Positions 43,821 to 56,800 of a DNA stretch of 64,000 nt are shown here, in pieces. The notes beneath the pieces were generated by a model. That model did not search any database and was not told the origin of the DNA. It saw only the letters and a list, made by a program, of their open reading frames with translations. The stretch spans positions 2,666,001 to 2,730,000 of the forward strand of contig NW_025408674.1 of the NCBI RefSeq assembly GCF_020360975.1, written 5' to 3'. Source of the DNA: Hirsutella rhossiliensis. Its lineage: Eukaryota > Ascomycota > Sordariomycetes > Hypocreales > Ophiocordycipitaceae. Each line of letters starts with the position of its first letter. The first letter of the stretch is position 1. The position numbers were made by a program, and so were the translations under genes.

Positions 43821-45000
43821 TCAAACACCTGAAACCGCGCTGTCTGCATCCTCCTTTTGGTTCTTATCCTTAATCTTGAGCAGGTATTGTCCTGAAGTCT
43901 CGGTCAGCGGAGTGGCAGATACACTAACCTCCTGCTGTGACTTACGAAACTCTGATTTTGGCAGCTTCCAAACATCGACGACGCTCAGCCCTGCCTTGGA
44001 ACACATAAGTTGAACACTGGCCTCGTCGTATTTATGCGAGTCAAACCAGTCGAGCTCCTCGCCTGCTGCAATGACGCGCCCGAGCTTCACAAGCCTGATT
44101 TCACGCTTGGCGCGGAGAAAGAACCGATGGCGTGTGGTGGGTTTGTCTTCCAACTGCGCCCCGAACACCCAATCATCTTCGCGGAACCATTCCTCGCCCG
44201 CTAGCCTGTTGGCATGTTCAAAGCCATTGAGGAAAAACCGTCGGTAAAGGTCGTTGCGGGAATGGTACGCCGCCCAAATCTTATCCTTGTCCAAGGGGAG
44301 CATGTGCGCATCCATGCCGATCAAGAGCAGGTCATCTTGACGCATGGCTCCCGCCCAGTACTTGAGATGGTTCAAGGCTTCCAACCATGGGTCGTTGCAG
44401 AGTACGGAGCCCAGCGAAAGAAACAGTCGGGGACCTCTTATCCGCTGCACATAATCCTTACCATCACGGAAGGTCCCCCAAAGTCCGGCACACCGGACGG
44501 CGGAGCCTGGGGCCGAATGTTTTTCAACAAGGTAAGATATGTTGTGCACCAGCGACGCTTGTGATATGTCCAATGCCAGATACGTGGCAGGCACTATAGC
44601 TAGTTCAAACGCTGCGAGGAGATGCTCAACTTTGCGAGTATCACTTCATCCGCTGGTCAGCGAGGCTCGGCCCATGGGAACGTTGAGCTGGCACTAACCC
44701 GGCTCCCAGATCGACAACAGTCACTCCAGGCTCCAGGTGAGCAACGATTTCATCACCGTGGTCGTCAAGCAATGAGATCTCGTCGTGAGTCTGGTAGAAC
44801 TCCGGAGTGAAGATGATCTCATTCCAAATGGGCAGCCCAACATCATCGTACAGGAGTTCGTCTGGGAGTGTTGGCTTGGCATGAGGCGTGTACATGGCCG
44901 TGAGGGTGCGAACCAGTCTGTCGCCGACTGCGCCATGCATTGCGCTGCCACCAATATCAACGACGTCGCCGTGGCAAGGTGACTCTGGTAAAGATCCCAT
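43821..45000 (-). CDS. EasF/EgtD-type SAM-dependent amino-acid N-methyltransferase
   Basis: Three exons: 45000-44699, 44643-43946 and 43891-43821, with introns of 55 nt and 54 nt, both with a CGCTGACC-like branch site, giving 356 aa. The start at ATG 45000 (MGSLPESP...) fits the family length. Signature segments: YDDVGLPIWNEIIFTPEFYQTHDE (substrate side), the SAM-binding VVDLGAGDTRK at 95-105, YLALDIS, LFLSLGSVLCN, and the terminal motif WKLPKSEFRQYLLK. These belong to the histidine-specific methyltransferase (EgtD) fold, which includes the ergothioneine Egt1 N-domain and the ergot-alkaloid dimethylallyltryptophan N-methyltransferase EasF. No sulfatase-like or FGE domain follows, so it is not Egt1. 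The substrate is unknown. Retention of the last intron would keep the frame. Confidence 0.85.
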
Positions 45001-48000
45001 GCTTATGGCGAGGTACGGCGTCGACGTGTTCCAACGCGGTATGGCGAAGCAACGAAAGGCGCCAACGAGAGAAATTGGATGGGTTGGGGGCATGAATAGT
45101 CAACTGAAGATGCTTCTTCGTCCGCGGCGATCCACGGTTATATACAAGGATTGACCTCGAGTTGTGTCTGCAGCACTGGCTGTCGATGCCTGTGAGGCTA
45201 GGCATTCGCCATCCTTCGTCGGGGATTTATACCTGCCAAATGAGTGAGAGCCCTGCAATGCTCCTGGAGCCAGGAGGCTTACAGGGAAGTGGATATGGCG
45301 GAGACCAATCTTGAGTGACATGAAAGAGAGTCAAGTAAACGTTTTGAGGGGGGGGGACAAACAGAAGCTCGCGTGAGCCAGCTGGGCAACACCAACGCCC
45401 GGACAGGTCAATAAAGTCCGCCCGGTCGAAGAGCTCCGTGATTGAGGTGGAAATCTGGGTCGAATTCCGGCCGGACGTGTCTTGCCACGCTGTTTAGTGT
45501 ATGAAGGATAGCCCACGATGAACGGTCAAACAACCGTTTGGTCATGATACGAAAGCATTGATGTGCCCAGCTGCCTGGCGTTAAGCCACGGCAGAGCCAC
45601 CAGTCAGCAAGCCCAGCAGGTTGGGCAATCTGATCCTGATTGGTGTCTTTACGACGAGGGTCGCCCTACTTTCGGCGGCGCTGCACGGGTGGGCACTTGG
45701 CATCCACGGCGGGACCCCCCTGTCCGCCCTCAGGTGAGCTATCGGCAAAGCGAGAGGGGTGCGGGCGATTCGAGGAGGTGGGGTGCAACTGGGCAAGCAC
45801 GAGGAGGAAAAGAAGGAGGCTTCTGCAGCTGCGAGCGCACAAACCATGGCAAAGAAACGCTAACTGGGCTCCATTTCCCTCCGTGCCGGGGATGTCTCAT
45901 ACAGTGGTTGACGGGATCCCACTGGGGTAACGATGAGCTCCCAAGTGGACCGGGGGTGAGGCCATTGTGCTGAATTCCACGTGCAAGCATCAGCTTGGCG
46001 GCGGTCACAATCATCATCAATCCACATCATTATAGTACTGTACGTATGCAGCCGCTGGCTTGGGTGGACGAGGGGCTGGGATGACGAGCTGGGGACAGGA
46101 CGGTCCCGCGTGTGTGTACCAGTACGGCTGCAGACCAACACTACCTGGCCACTAAGCAGACGAGCAGAAGCTTGGACGAAATGCAAGTCATGAGTGCGGG
46201 ATCGCACAGAACGGCGAGGTGGAATTGAGAGGCCTGGCAGCGTGCTTGGGTTGTATCCAAGAGTAGGAGGGCGAAAGGCACAGAGAAGTTGATGTCTCGA
46301 GTCCCGAGAGGAGAGAAAGAATGGATGACTCTTGAGCCCAGCACGGCGACCCCCCTGTTCTTGCACGCTTGAACTGCAGCTGGGAGCTTTTGTATGTACA
46401 ATAAAACAGTATTTCCCGCACTTGCTTCCATCGTGGGTCCAGAGAGAACGATGATGAAGTCGAAGAGACAGACAGACCTCCACAGTCGTGCATGCATGTA
46501 GTACCTCGTACTCGTACCTATGGCAATTTACAGTCTCCTCCCGTGCGGAATATCAGTGTCATATACAAAGCCGGGCGTTCTCTTATGGTGCTTTTGTGGG
46601 AGGCCGAGAGGAGCCGCAGCCGGCCTGCGGGGACGGCAAGCAAGCAAGGTAAGAGCTTATTCAGAGCGTGGGGGGTTACTGTGGCAGGGAGGGCATTGAG
46701 ATGTTTTTAAGGAAGGCAGAGGTGTAATTACGGCTCGTCTTTTGGAATAGGGATGATGAGCTTGATCAACGGCAACGTTTCAACCTGAGGGTACTCTGTA
46801 CATTTGACTCCATCACACTTTGCTCACTGTATGCACGATGCCTTGTTCCCTCCCGCCCTCCCTCTCCCTCTTGATGCCTCATGGGAGAAACGGGGTGTGA
46901 TATCAGGGGGGAGGTGGGGGATGCGGAGCTGCAGATGCAAGCCAGGTACCGGCGACTGGGGCCACCCGGCCTAATACCAGGCTTACGTTTTCAGGTGGCG
47001 TAACGCCCCGATGCATCCGCCATGTTGCGGCTCAGTTGGGGTGTCGACTGGCTGGCAAGGATCTGTCTAGGTAGACTGGCTCAAGAGGTGCGTGCCTTGT
47101 GGTCGGGTCCAAAGGGGGGCCAGGTGCCCATAAGGATCCACGAATGAGCTGCCAAGGACCCGGTGACACGCAGCCGGGGCCATGAGCTCAGCAATTGCGT
47201 CAGCACGCTGGCACTTCGCCGACGGTGCCGGGGATGACTTGACGATGCATGGCGATGCCTTGGACCTTGTAAGTCGTCTCACGAATCGGGGAAAATATCA
47301 CTTGACTGGGTTCGGGTGCAAGCGAACGAAACCCAAGGATGAAGGCAAACGTCGAGAGCGGCAATTCTGGCCCGAGTCTGAGACTTTTTGTGATGAGTAG
47401 GCACAGGAACAGGGGGCGATGAGGGTCTCTCCGCCTCGTGGAGGGAAATACCGTGCTAATGTACGGGACAGGTCGGCTTCCCAGAACGAACAGAGATGAG
47501 TAAGTCTGTGGAAGGGAGAGACACAGAGCAAGTTGACGACGCGAAAGCCGCTCCCAAAGGCGGAGGATCCGAGGCGGAGGAACTGAACAGGGAGCGAGTC
47601 AAGGAGCTACAATGCGGTTACGCTGAGACGGATACGGCATATGCACCTGGGATCGCCCGCATGGGGTTTGTGATGGGGGCACGATCGAGATGGAAAACCC
47701 CCCTAGTGCTTGTCTACGCGTGTCCGGGTGCTCATACAGGACATTATCGGATATTGTACATGGCTGCCTGCACGGGGTCCCGCCTATCGCGACGAAGGGC
47801 CTCTGGTCGGCAACGGGCTAGCTAAACAGCTGCATTAGCTTAGCCGCCGTCAACGATGGAGCCGAGGACCGGGCGAAGCGCCACTTGTCGTGGTGAATGC
47901 CCAGCTGGGTAAAGGCGGTGCCTCTGCGCGGAATAGTCTACAGCACATTGCATTACACATCTTGGCCGCCCTTGACGGCGCCCGCCGGACGGACGGGGGA

Positions 48001-51000
48001 CCGCAGTCGACGATAGTACGATTTCGACATCGTTGCGTCCCGTCACACCAGGCTTGGGCTGCACGGCGCCGACCCAGACGCAGGCATCCGTCGGCTCGTT
48101 CCCCTCTAGCCCAGCTCTGCCCCTTTTTATGGGATTGCTTTCTTTTTTTGGTCATCTTTTTCGGGTGTCTTTGTGCCCGATCTAGCCTGTCTCGTCCCTT
48201 TTCTGATCAACCTCCCTTCCAAGTCTGGCCTATCGTTCCTGCGGCAGAACGTGCAGCTCTCTCGTGTGCTCGTGTGCTCGTGTGCTGCGTGTGCTCATGG
48301 CGGTGAAACGATTCGACAGCATACAAGGGGGCAGAGAGGCAGGGTGGAATGTGAGCCGGGTCAAAATGGATCTCCTCTTGCAACGTTTCTTTGCACTACT
48401 TTTGATATCTGGACAATAAAGGAGAACACCGACCGAGTGGGCTTGCTGACACGTTTGAACTGTACTGTACTGCACGCCTCGACGCCTTCTCTAGCCCTGG
48501 CCCCCTTCCTTGCCCGGTTTCCATTCCACCTTGGCCGTTAGCCGATGACCGGATATGTGCTTCGACGGTCTTGGCTTCGTTTGGCGAGGCGATACTGCAT
48601 GGTTGCGAGTGTCATTGTTGGCCACCCCCACCTCCGTATCAAGAGATTGAAGGAAGGAGGTGATGACAATAGAAGGTCAAGAATATACCGAGAAGCCAAT
48701 TTTCGGGGGTCCGTCTGACACCTTGAGTACTACCCTGTGGCCGGATCCGAGCTGGATGGAATCCTCCCAGGGTCCCCGAGGGGGTTACACCAAACCGTCC
48801 GCCTATACTGCACACGCTGTACCTGCCAAACCCTGGACTATGTAGTGGTCTCCTCAGGGCGTGGGTAGAAAGAAAAAGTGGTGACCTTTGTCTATTCTCG
48901 GGTGCTTCCTCCCCGTCGGAATCTGTGATACAGGCTGCGCCGACGGGCGCATCTCGCATGGGAGACGAGATGTCATACTTGGCTACGTATGTTAAAATGA
49001 CGTGTTATCTTTGGGGCGTCTCTCAATCCCATGGCGCGACCTGAAAAGGGGTTGCTTTCTTGTTTTCCTCCCTTGTGTTCTTCTCCCCTTCTGCAGTACT
49101 GTACGCATTGAGCTTGGGGAAGCACACCGACGGCCCCCTGTTCTTAGCGTCGACCCCTTCGGCAACGGTCTCGCACGCGAGCTTGGGGGTATGGGGGGGG
49201 TTGACAGAGTGAAGGAGGCTGATGAAGAAAACCGTGGCACCGGCCGTGGCACGTGTCTTTGTGGTGGGGGGGACGAGGGGGTTTCTTTTGGCTGAAAGTA
49301 AAATGATTCACCTCGCGTCCAATGGCTGACGCTGGCAATGTCATTGCTGCATGCGTGTCACTGCCGTCTTGTTCTTCCCTCTTCTCGTCTCTTTTCACGA
49401 CGAGGCTGGCCCAAGTTTAATGGGTGCCTGGGCTTCCCCCCCTGGCTGAGCTCTGAACACACGATGCGACTGGGACGGCTGCATGTGTAAGTTTGATTCA
49501 TTTGTTTGTTTCCTTTCTTCCACACTTCTTCCTCCACTCGTACTGCAATGTCCTATACGTCATGCCCCTTGGCCTGCCCTGCCCATATGTGATGGAACAG
49601 CTGGAGATCATGTCTGGGTCCCATCGTCTCCATGGTGCATACAGGGCCAGGTTACATGGTTGCGCCTCTCAGAGCGGCTGCCGGCAGAGCGGACGCTCGT
49701 ACTGGAATAGATGACGCTTACGAGAAATAAGCCGGTGCCAGCTATCGATGATCTCCCTGCGGCCGTCGTGCCGAGTAGATCCATTCGCCAAGCACAACTC
49801 AAGTACCCCTTCACCATCCGACGGGTTTCCTTCTGGGGTGAGGTGGGTTTCAGCCTCGACACCGCAGTATCCCCAGCGCCTGGACCGGCGCACGCACACA
49901 CACCCGCGCGAGCACCATCTATTCATAGTTGCACCTACATGACGTGCGCCGTTGGCGGTGGCGGGTGCGCTCGGTGCCGTCGGATCCTGGTCTCCACGCC
50001 GGCGGCCCGGCTTCGGCTCCGGCTCCGGAGCGGGGCCGCCCCGCTGATCGGCCTTTCCCGGGGTTCACGCAAGTGCGCCCGCGGAATGGAAAAGCGACTT
50101 GGTTTCTGATTGTCGGACCGATCCAGTCAGTCCTAGCAATCGCGGCACAGACGCGACGGAGCGCGCTGCCAGTCTATCTCGCACTTTGTCGAATCGGAAA
50201 AGAACAAGGCTAGCAGGGAGCAAGCTACTTGAAACCCAGCGGCCCCCGCCCAGAGCAAGGTGTCAAAGGGAAGGGGCTGGTCCCTGTCTGATGCTCCCCC
50301 ATCTACAATGTTAGCTTCAGATAACGCCGGGAAAGCAACGCATGGGGAGAGCACGGAGCACCGTACAGTACAGTACGTATTAGCGAGCATATCAAATACG
50401 CACTACGGAGTCCCGACGTTCTAGCTATAGTACTGGACTATAGTGCCGGGGAGCATCTACATAGTGCGGAACTAATGTTGTACAAGGAGATATCAACGGG
50501 ACGAGTTCGTTGTGTGTACAGTGTCGAGCCACCTCAAACCCCCGCGAGGAAATGATCGTCTGCTGGCGCTGATGATTGCCGACGGATGCCTTCCCCGGGT
50601 GCACAGTCACCCGGCAGGGACCTGATGCTGGGTTCGAGATGACATGCATGCTCCGTCATATGGTATTGCAGGGGGTGGGTAGCCAACCGCCCTGGCTCTC
50701 GTGGGAACTTTGCAGGCCGATCCCTTTAGCAGCGAAGGGGGAGGCCCCAAGTCACCAGCCCTGTAGCTACTTTCTAGGTATACTTTCAGGCGAGCAGTAC
50801 GGCAGAGCCTTTAGCAGGCAGTTTGATATAGCATTAATTCTATAAAATCTCTATGGCTATTCTAGCTGTCAGCAACTTTAATGAGTCTCTTCTGTGCGAA
50901 TCGATGGTAGGAACGAGGCTAACAAAGACTCAAAATGGAAGTAATGCTTGTTGATGTAGCTATCTGGAACAGCGCGGATTTCAGGGACTTCTGTCATGGT

Positions 51001-52210
51001 ATGATTTGCGCCCTACTGGCTCTAATCCTGTCTGGTGACGTCTGGTGACCCCTTCCACTGCCAAAGGGATGCGAAATCGAGCGTCATCCAAGTTCCCCCA
51101 TTCGACTACACTATGTATGTATGTCCATTGCCGAGACAAATTCGAAGCGATGCGGGGCTGAACAAAGTGCCCAAGCCTGCGTTTCGTGGCTATGTACGAA
51201 GTTACAAAGTATGGGTCGACGGGACGGTTCGATGATAGAGGGTCCTCCTAAGATAGACGGGCGAGCTGCCTTCTCCTTTCTCTCCGCTTTACCATCGTCC
51301 CCTAGATGGGTGGGGGTGTCATCTTCCCAGGCAATTTGTTGGGCGATCGTTGGGTTGTGCAAGTAAAAAGGCAGACTCGGGAACAGACAGAATACTTGGC
51401 GTACACGTCGAATATCAGACCACAGGCAACGAAGCAAATCCTGCCTCGTGCCACGTATGTAAGAAGTACAGCATCTAAGCGGGAGTACTTCACATACGTA
51501 TATACGTGTGTCACGGATGGATGCGAGTAAGGGGCCGCCGTCTCGGAAGCGAACCAGCTCCCACCGGCATGTCCTTCCGCAAAAGGCCCCCCCCCCCTCC
51601 TTCATCCGTTGCGAGGTAGCACAGTGCAACCAGGGCGTGGCTGTGCCTTGGTGGTGTTTGTCGGGAGAGGAGCGGCGTGTAGAAACGCTCTTGGACACAT
51701 GGGTGACAACGTCACTTATAGGTTTACGTCGTTGTTCGAAGCCCTTGGACTGGTCTTGCTGAGTCTCCTGCTGGATGCATGGGTCATTCTGTTGTCCCTA
51801 GTCGTGCACCGGACGAAGCGTCTCGTGGGGAGCGACCTTGCATCAAGGATCGGAGCCGCCGCGCGGACAATGGACGCGCGTGATATCAGGGTCCACATCT
51901 TGAGGCACGTCTCGACGTCCTTGCCCAAGGGACGATCGTGACAGTGATTCAATGTCGTCAATTGGAGCCGGAAAATTGCCCCGGCCCGAAACTGCGACGC
52001 TCTTTTTTCATTTCCTCTGCGGCTCACTGCGTTGGCTTTTTGCCTAGTCATGGAGGCAGCTTCGACGTTCGAGTTGCCTTTCGTCCGTTCCTCTCCGGCG
52101 ACAGCCCAACTATCTCGAACCGGGGGTTCTCCCATCGCGTCGTTTCATCATGACTCCCTTTCGAACCGCGGGAGCCGACATACGAGCCGATCGACATCAT
52201 AGCGCCCCCT
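45001..52210. other. gene desert of about 7.2 kb
   Basis: No coding gene is supported. The first few hundred bases are probably the promoter of the EasF-like gene. GTACWGTAC words occur at 46035, 48462, 49096, 50363 and 50368. A pocket near 50760-50960 is visibly richer in A+T than its surroundings. Open frames are short and without recognisable domains. Confidence 0.5.
50760..50960. other. AT-rich pocket in a GC-rich desert
   Basis: About 200 bp with clearly higher A+T than the flanks and words such as TTCTAGGTATACT and TTAATTCTATAAAATC. It could be a decayed, RIP-mutated repeat fragment; no coding remnant is readable. Confidence 0.35.
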
Positions 52211-53264
52211 TCAAGGCTCCCAGAAGCCTGGGAAGAGGTATTCCACCTTCTTCATGGCTTCCGGGTTCCTACCCTCGGGCTTGGTCATGAACATGACGGC
52301 GCCTCGGCTTGAGCCCTCCCAATGCTTGGCCATGACGAGGTCGCTGTGCTCGAGTCTCGAGAGCTGATCCAGCACACCACCAACCAGCCTCTTGGCGTTC
52401 TTGCCGTTGGCCTGCATGTACTTGCCTACCATCTCGACATTGACGTCCTCAAACGAGTGCCAGCAGTCGTAGTCGGTCGCCATGGCAATGACCTGGTAAG
52501 CCATCTCAGCTTCCCGCGCCAGCTTGGCCTCGGGGAGGGTCGACATGTTGATGACGGAGCCGCCCCAGGACCGGTACATGTGGGACTCGGCCCGGGTCGA
52601 GAACTGCGGACCCTCTGGGTGAGATGGCGGAGTGTCAGCTCGGCCTTTGGTTAGCCGCAGCTATTCTCGGGAAGTCGGCTTACCCATGCAGATGACGGTG
52701 CCCTTTTCATGGAGCACAACCCCTTGGCCGTCCATGTGCTTTGCGCACGTCTTGACCACCTCGGCCAAGCCGGCGTCAAAGGGGTCTGCGAAGCCAACGT
52801 GGCCGACAACACCACCTTCGAAAAAGGTAAAGGGACGAATGCCCTTTGTGCGGTCAATCACCTGATCAGGGACAACAAAGTCCATGGGCTTGATCTCCTC
52901 CTGCAGGGAGCCAACGGCTGAAAAGGCAATGAGGCATCGCACTCCGATGTGGCGCAGGGCGGCAATGTTGGCACGGTTGGGCACCTCGTGGGGGGCGAAC
53001 TGGTGGTGCAAGCCATGGCGAGCGAGAAAGGCAATGCACACGCCGTTGTGAGAGAGGATGTGGATGGGCGAGGACGGAGGGCCCCAGGGCGTGACGGGGT
53101 TCAGCACGGCAACGGGGTCGTATCCTTCGAGGTGGGCAAGACCCGTGCCGCCGATGACGGCGATGTGGACGGGCTCTATGAGGGGGTCGTCAGCGATGAA
53201 GCCTGGCATGAGCAGGGGTAGAGAGACTGGACTGACTGTCAAAGGTGGTGGGGAGGTCAGCCAT
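52211..53264 (-). CDS. MEU1: S-methyl-5'-thioadenosine phosphorylase (MTAP)
   Basis: Three exons: 53264-53237, 53175-52684 and 52614-52211, introns of 61 and 69 nt, giving 307 aa. Exon 1 is only 28 nt and encodes MADLPTTFD; its donor GTCAGT and branch CGCTGAC support it, and it supplies the usual short N-terminus before HIAVIGGTG. An in-frame ATG at 53282 would add six residues. Family motifs are intact: phosphate loop GGTG, FSAVGSLQEEI, ICMEGPQFSTRAES created across the second splice, and INMSTLPEAKLAREAEMAY with the substrate-binding Met. It splits methylthioadenosine into adenine and methylthioribose-1-phosphate, the first step of methionine salvage after polyamine synthesis. It diverges from the Ctr86-like gene over 557 bp. 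Confidence 0.95.
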
Positions 53265-53821
53265 TGCGGAGGCGTTGGTCATCGTCTCACACGAGCTGAC
53301 ACGTTGCGCCAGCAGCAAAGCACGCACAGCAAAGAAATCGAATCCGAAGGATTTTTGTTGTCGTGATGGTCAGGACTCAGGAGCGGCGTTTAGTGATGCA
53401 TTACCCCGCCAAAGAGGATGGAGGGGTCGCCGGCTGATAAGGCACTTGTTGAGCAGGCGACCGATAAGGTACAACAAGCCCGCAGATACCTACGACTGCC
53501 TCATGCCCACCGACAGCGTCCTGCCTTTGCTCAACAGCGCGTAATGCAGAGATATGAAATGGAGACAGGCAGTCACAGACAAAAGGCGGCGCTACCATTG
53601 ACCGAGCTAGACTTGCAATTCATTTTTGATGGGACTGAATAGGCCATGTACCTTGTTCGCAGTGATGCTGCTTACAAACGCCGCGCCACCTGGCACCTGG
53701 CTGCCAAGGTACTTACTTGGTACCGAACTCGGAAAATTGTGCACACCGACCGACCTCACCTTGCCAACACGTTCTCCCCCCTCTCCTTTTCTCCCCTCGT
53801 GCGCACGCGCGAGCTCCCGCC
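53265..53821. promoter_or_regulatory. divergent promoter of MTAP and the Ctr86-like gene
   Basis: 557 bp without a gene, CT-rich just before the plus-strand ATG (TTCTCCCCCCTCTCC). A GGTACTTACTTGGTACC inverted word lies at 53707-53723. Confidence 0.45.
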
Positions 53822-56800
53822 ATGGCGGACACGGCCTCGTCCAAGGAAGCCATGACTCGCGTGGTGGACTACGCAGCTTCCGGCTCAGGAGCTGCCGCTG
53901 CTGGTCACGATGAAACCATCGAGGAGCGCTGCTTCTCGGCGGCGCTCATCTGCCTAGAAGGCCACTACACTCAGTCACCCCCCATGGGCCCTCACACGGC
54001 CGCCCGGGTCAACTCGATGATATCAAAGACGCTGGAGAAGACTCACACGTTGAGAGCGGCCCGGTAAGTTGATGGGACAAATCTCATGCCTGAGCACCAC
54101 CTAATTCAAGACCGCAGTGAAGCTCTCTCACGCAACGTGGCGATATGGATCTGGCTCACGAGGATTTTTGCTGCCGCGATCCCGAGCCTCACAACAAGAT
54201 CCGTCGGCCCGCTTTCAAGCTTGAACGACCCGGAAAAGGGCGTCAGCCCACAAGAAAGCACTGCGCTCATCGTCATGAACCACGCCTCCATCAAGGAAGA
54301 CCTCGGCACCCTCATCAAGCTCATGCACGTGGCCAGAAATCTGCTCGTTAATGCCGAACCGGAGGTCCCTCAAGACATATGCGCAGCCGTTCATTTCGAC
54401 CAGATGGTCTACCAAACCATCATCCTTTGTGTAAACGTCACGAGCAAGGGATACGACGGCGAAATCCTTGACGAGGCTCAACGGCTGAAGCTCACAGATA
54501 TCACAGAGCTTTGTTCGTTCCACTCTCACGTACATCGCCCGTGTTCCGCTAACCAGACTCAGACAAAAAACTTCTCGTCACGTCTCTCCAGCAAGCCCAC
54601 AACTGGACGGCCAAACATGACCGAAACAAAATGTCCTTTTGGTTCGATGTTCTCTTTGACGATGAGGACGGTGCCTTATCTCGATCCGAAGAAGGATCGG
54701 GCGACGGTTCGGGTTTTCGTCCAGAAGTAGCCAAGCAACAGGTCCAGCATTGGCTCGATCGCAACTCAAAGATGTGCGATACCGCCCGCAAGCTGCTCAA
54801 GGACTATGCCCAAAACCATGCAGACAAGCCGCCGGGCAATCTGGCGCCTATTCGACCCTTGGCGTGGAACTGGCTCCCCGAGGATTCGGTAAATGTGCCT
54901 ACTGATGTTGGCGATAGCACGGAGAGAATCAACCCCGTGTGGAAGCCGGATGAACCGGACAAGTTCGAGCAGGATCGAGCATACGGCCGAGTATCGAGAG
55001 AAATTGACACCTGGTGGCTCCGGGCGCGAGATCCCAACTACGAGGAATGGGTTGTGGGCATGCCCACAGTCGAGTTTGCACAGTCACGCACAGATCACTG
55101 CAAGAACAACCTGGTGCATCGTTACGCACATTCCTACCAGGGCGAGCAGTCCCCTCCCCCCGAGGCCGCCGAGGAAGACCTTTTGGATCACGAGCACTGC
55201 CACTGCCCGGAATGTCATGCATGCCAACACGAGGACCACGAGCACGAGCACGAGCATGAACAAGACCAGCATGCGGATGAACATGACATAGAGTGTGAGC
55301 ATCATCGTCATCATCATCTACACCACGACCACGACCATGATCACGATCACGACCATGAACATGACCACGATCATGACCATGACCACGACCACGATCACGA
55401 CCATGACTACACCCACGAGTATGTCGACGACATGCTGGACGACGAAGAAGCCGATGACGACGTATCCTATGGCGAAGGGCCGTTGACGGGTCTGCTTACC
55501 GAAGTCCCCAACATACTCGATCCGAAACAAATTGAGGCGCTGCATATGATTGTCAAGTCCTGTATTCTGGACAACGCAGGCTCTGGTCTGACGCGCGCCG
55601 GCGAGAACCTGCAGAAGACGCGGTGCAGAATGTTCTTGGCGCTGGACTGCGGGAAAAGTCTGCTACGGGAATTGCTCGTCTTCATCGCCGTCTGGGATAA
55701 GGATGAGCAGTCACTCATATTTCAAGTGACGACGCAAATCGTCGAGGCTCTCCACCACAGCGCTCTGATCCCGTACGCCTGGAACTCGCTGAGGATACCA
55801 AAGGACATCATCTCGCCCGCGCAGACGGTGCTGTTGCGCTTGGTCAACCACATGTTCCGCGCCCGAGTCCACAATCCCGCGGCTCAGGAGACAAAGGACA
55901 ACACGAGGGACATCAAGCTGGTGCATTTCTTCTTCAGCTTTTTCAGGAGCCGCATCGTCCCCGAGTGTGCGGCGCTCATGCATCTGCAGGCTCAGATTCG
56001 AGAGCAAAACTGCGACCCGGCAGAGTTCCCCGTCGACAGCTGGGACATGGAGCGCGCAAAGGATGGGCTGGTCCAATACCTCGAGTTCCTCACCACAGTT
56101 GCCGAAACGGCGGATACCAGGGCCAAGTTGATTGACTGGGAAGCCGTGTACGACCTCATCACCATCTTGAGCGGGCTTGAAGCCGGCGTGCAGAAAAAAG
56201 CGCTCATTGAGCTCCCGAAGCGGTCCCCCAAGGGCGAGCAAGTCAATCCCATGGTCGAGCGCCCGTACGCAACCGAGCACCAGACCAGCCCGTCTCCATC
56301 GCCGCCTCCACCACCCTTGCAAGAGCCTGCGCACAAGTTTCCGTGGTCCGGCATCAAGGGTCAGATATTCACCATCATCGCCACCCTCCTCCAGCCGCCC
56401 CCGGGACAGAGCAGCCCTGGAAACGCGCAGGTTCAGATGCAGATGGTCGGTTACAACGGCATTGTCCCGCTACTCAACTGTTGCGCCTACGACGACCACA
56501 ACCCGTACGCCAAAGAGCGCGTGACCATTTGTCTCAAGTGGCTGCTGGACGGTTGCGAGGCGGCCAACAGCTTTTTCCGTGAGCTGGTGAGCTTCACTCC
56601 GCAGCCCAATATGAAGCCGCCGCCAGGCGGGACAACCATCTCGACGATCAGGGTGGACGGAATCCAGGGCGAGGTCAAGGTCCAGGTGCGGTCGAGCTCG
56701 GCGGCTCGTGCCGACGGCAGCGGGAGCAGCAGTTGTCGGGACCTAAACGCGGATCTGCTGGAGCGCGCGGCCTCGCTCAGCCTCGGAGCCGCTCCTCCGA

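Noticed and set aside
47496..47825. 109-aa open frame as a small gene
   Set aside because: No homology-like features, no support from neighbouring splice signals, and composition like surrounding noncoding sequence.
55195..55430. CRISPR-like or satellite array
   Set aside because: The repeat is an in-frame CAY-GAY protein repeat with synonymous variation and no spacers.
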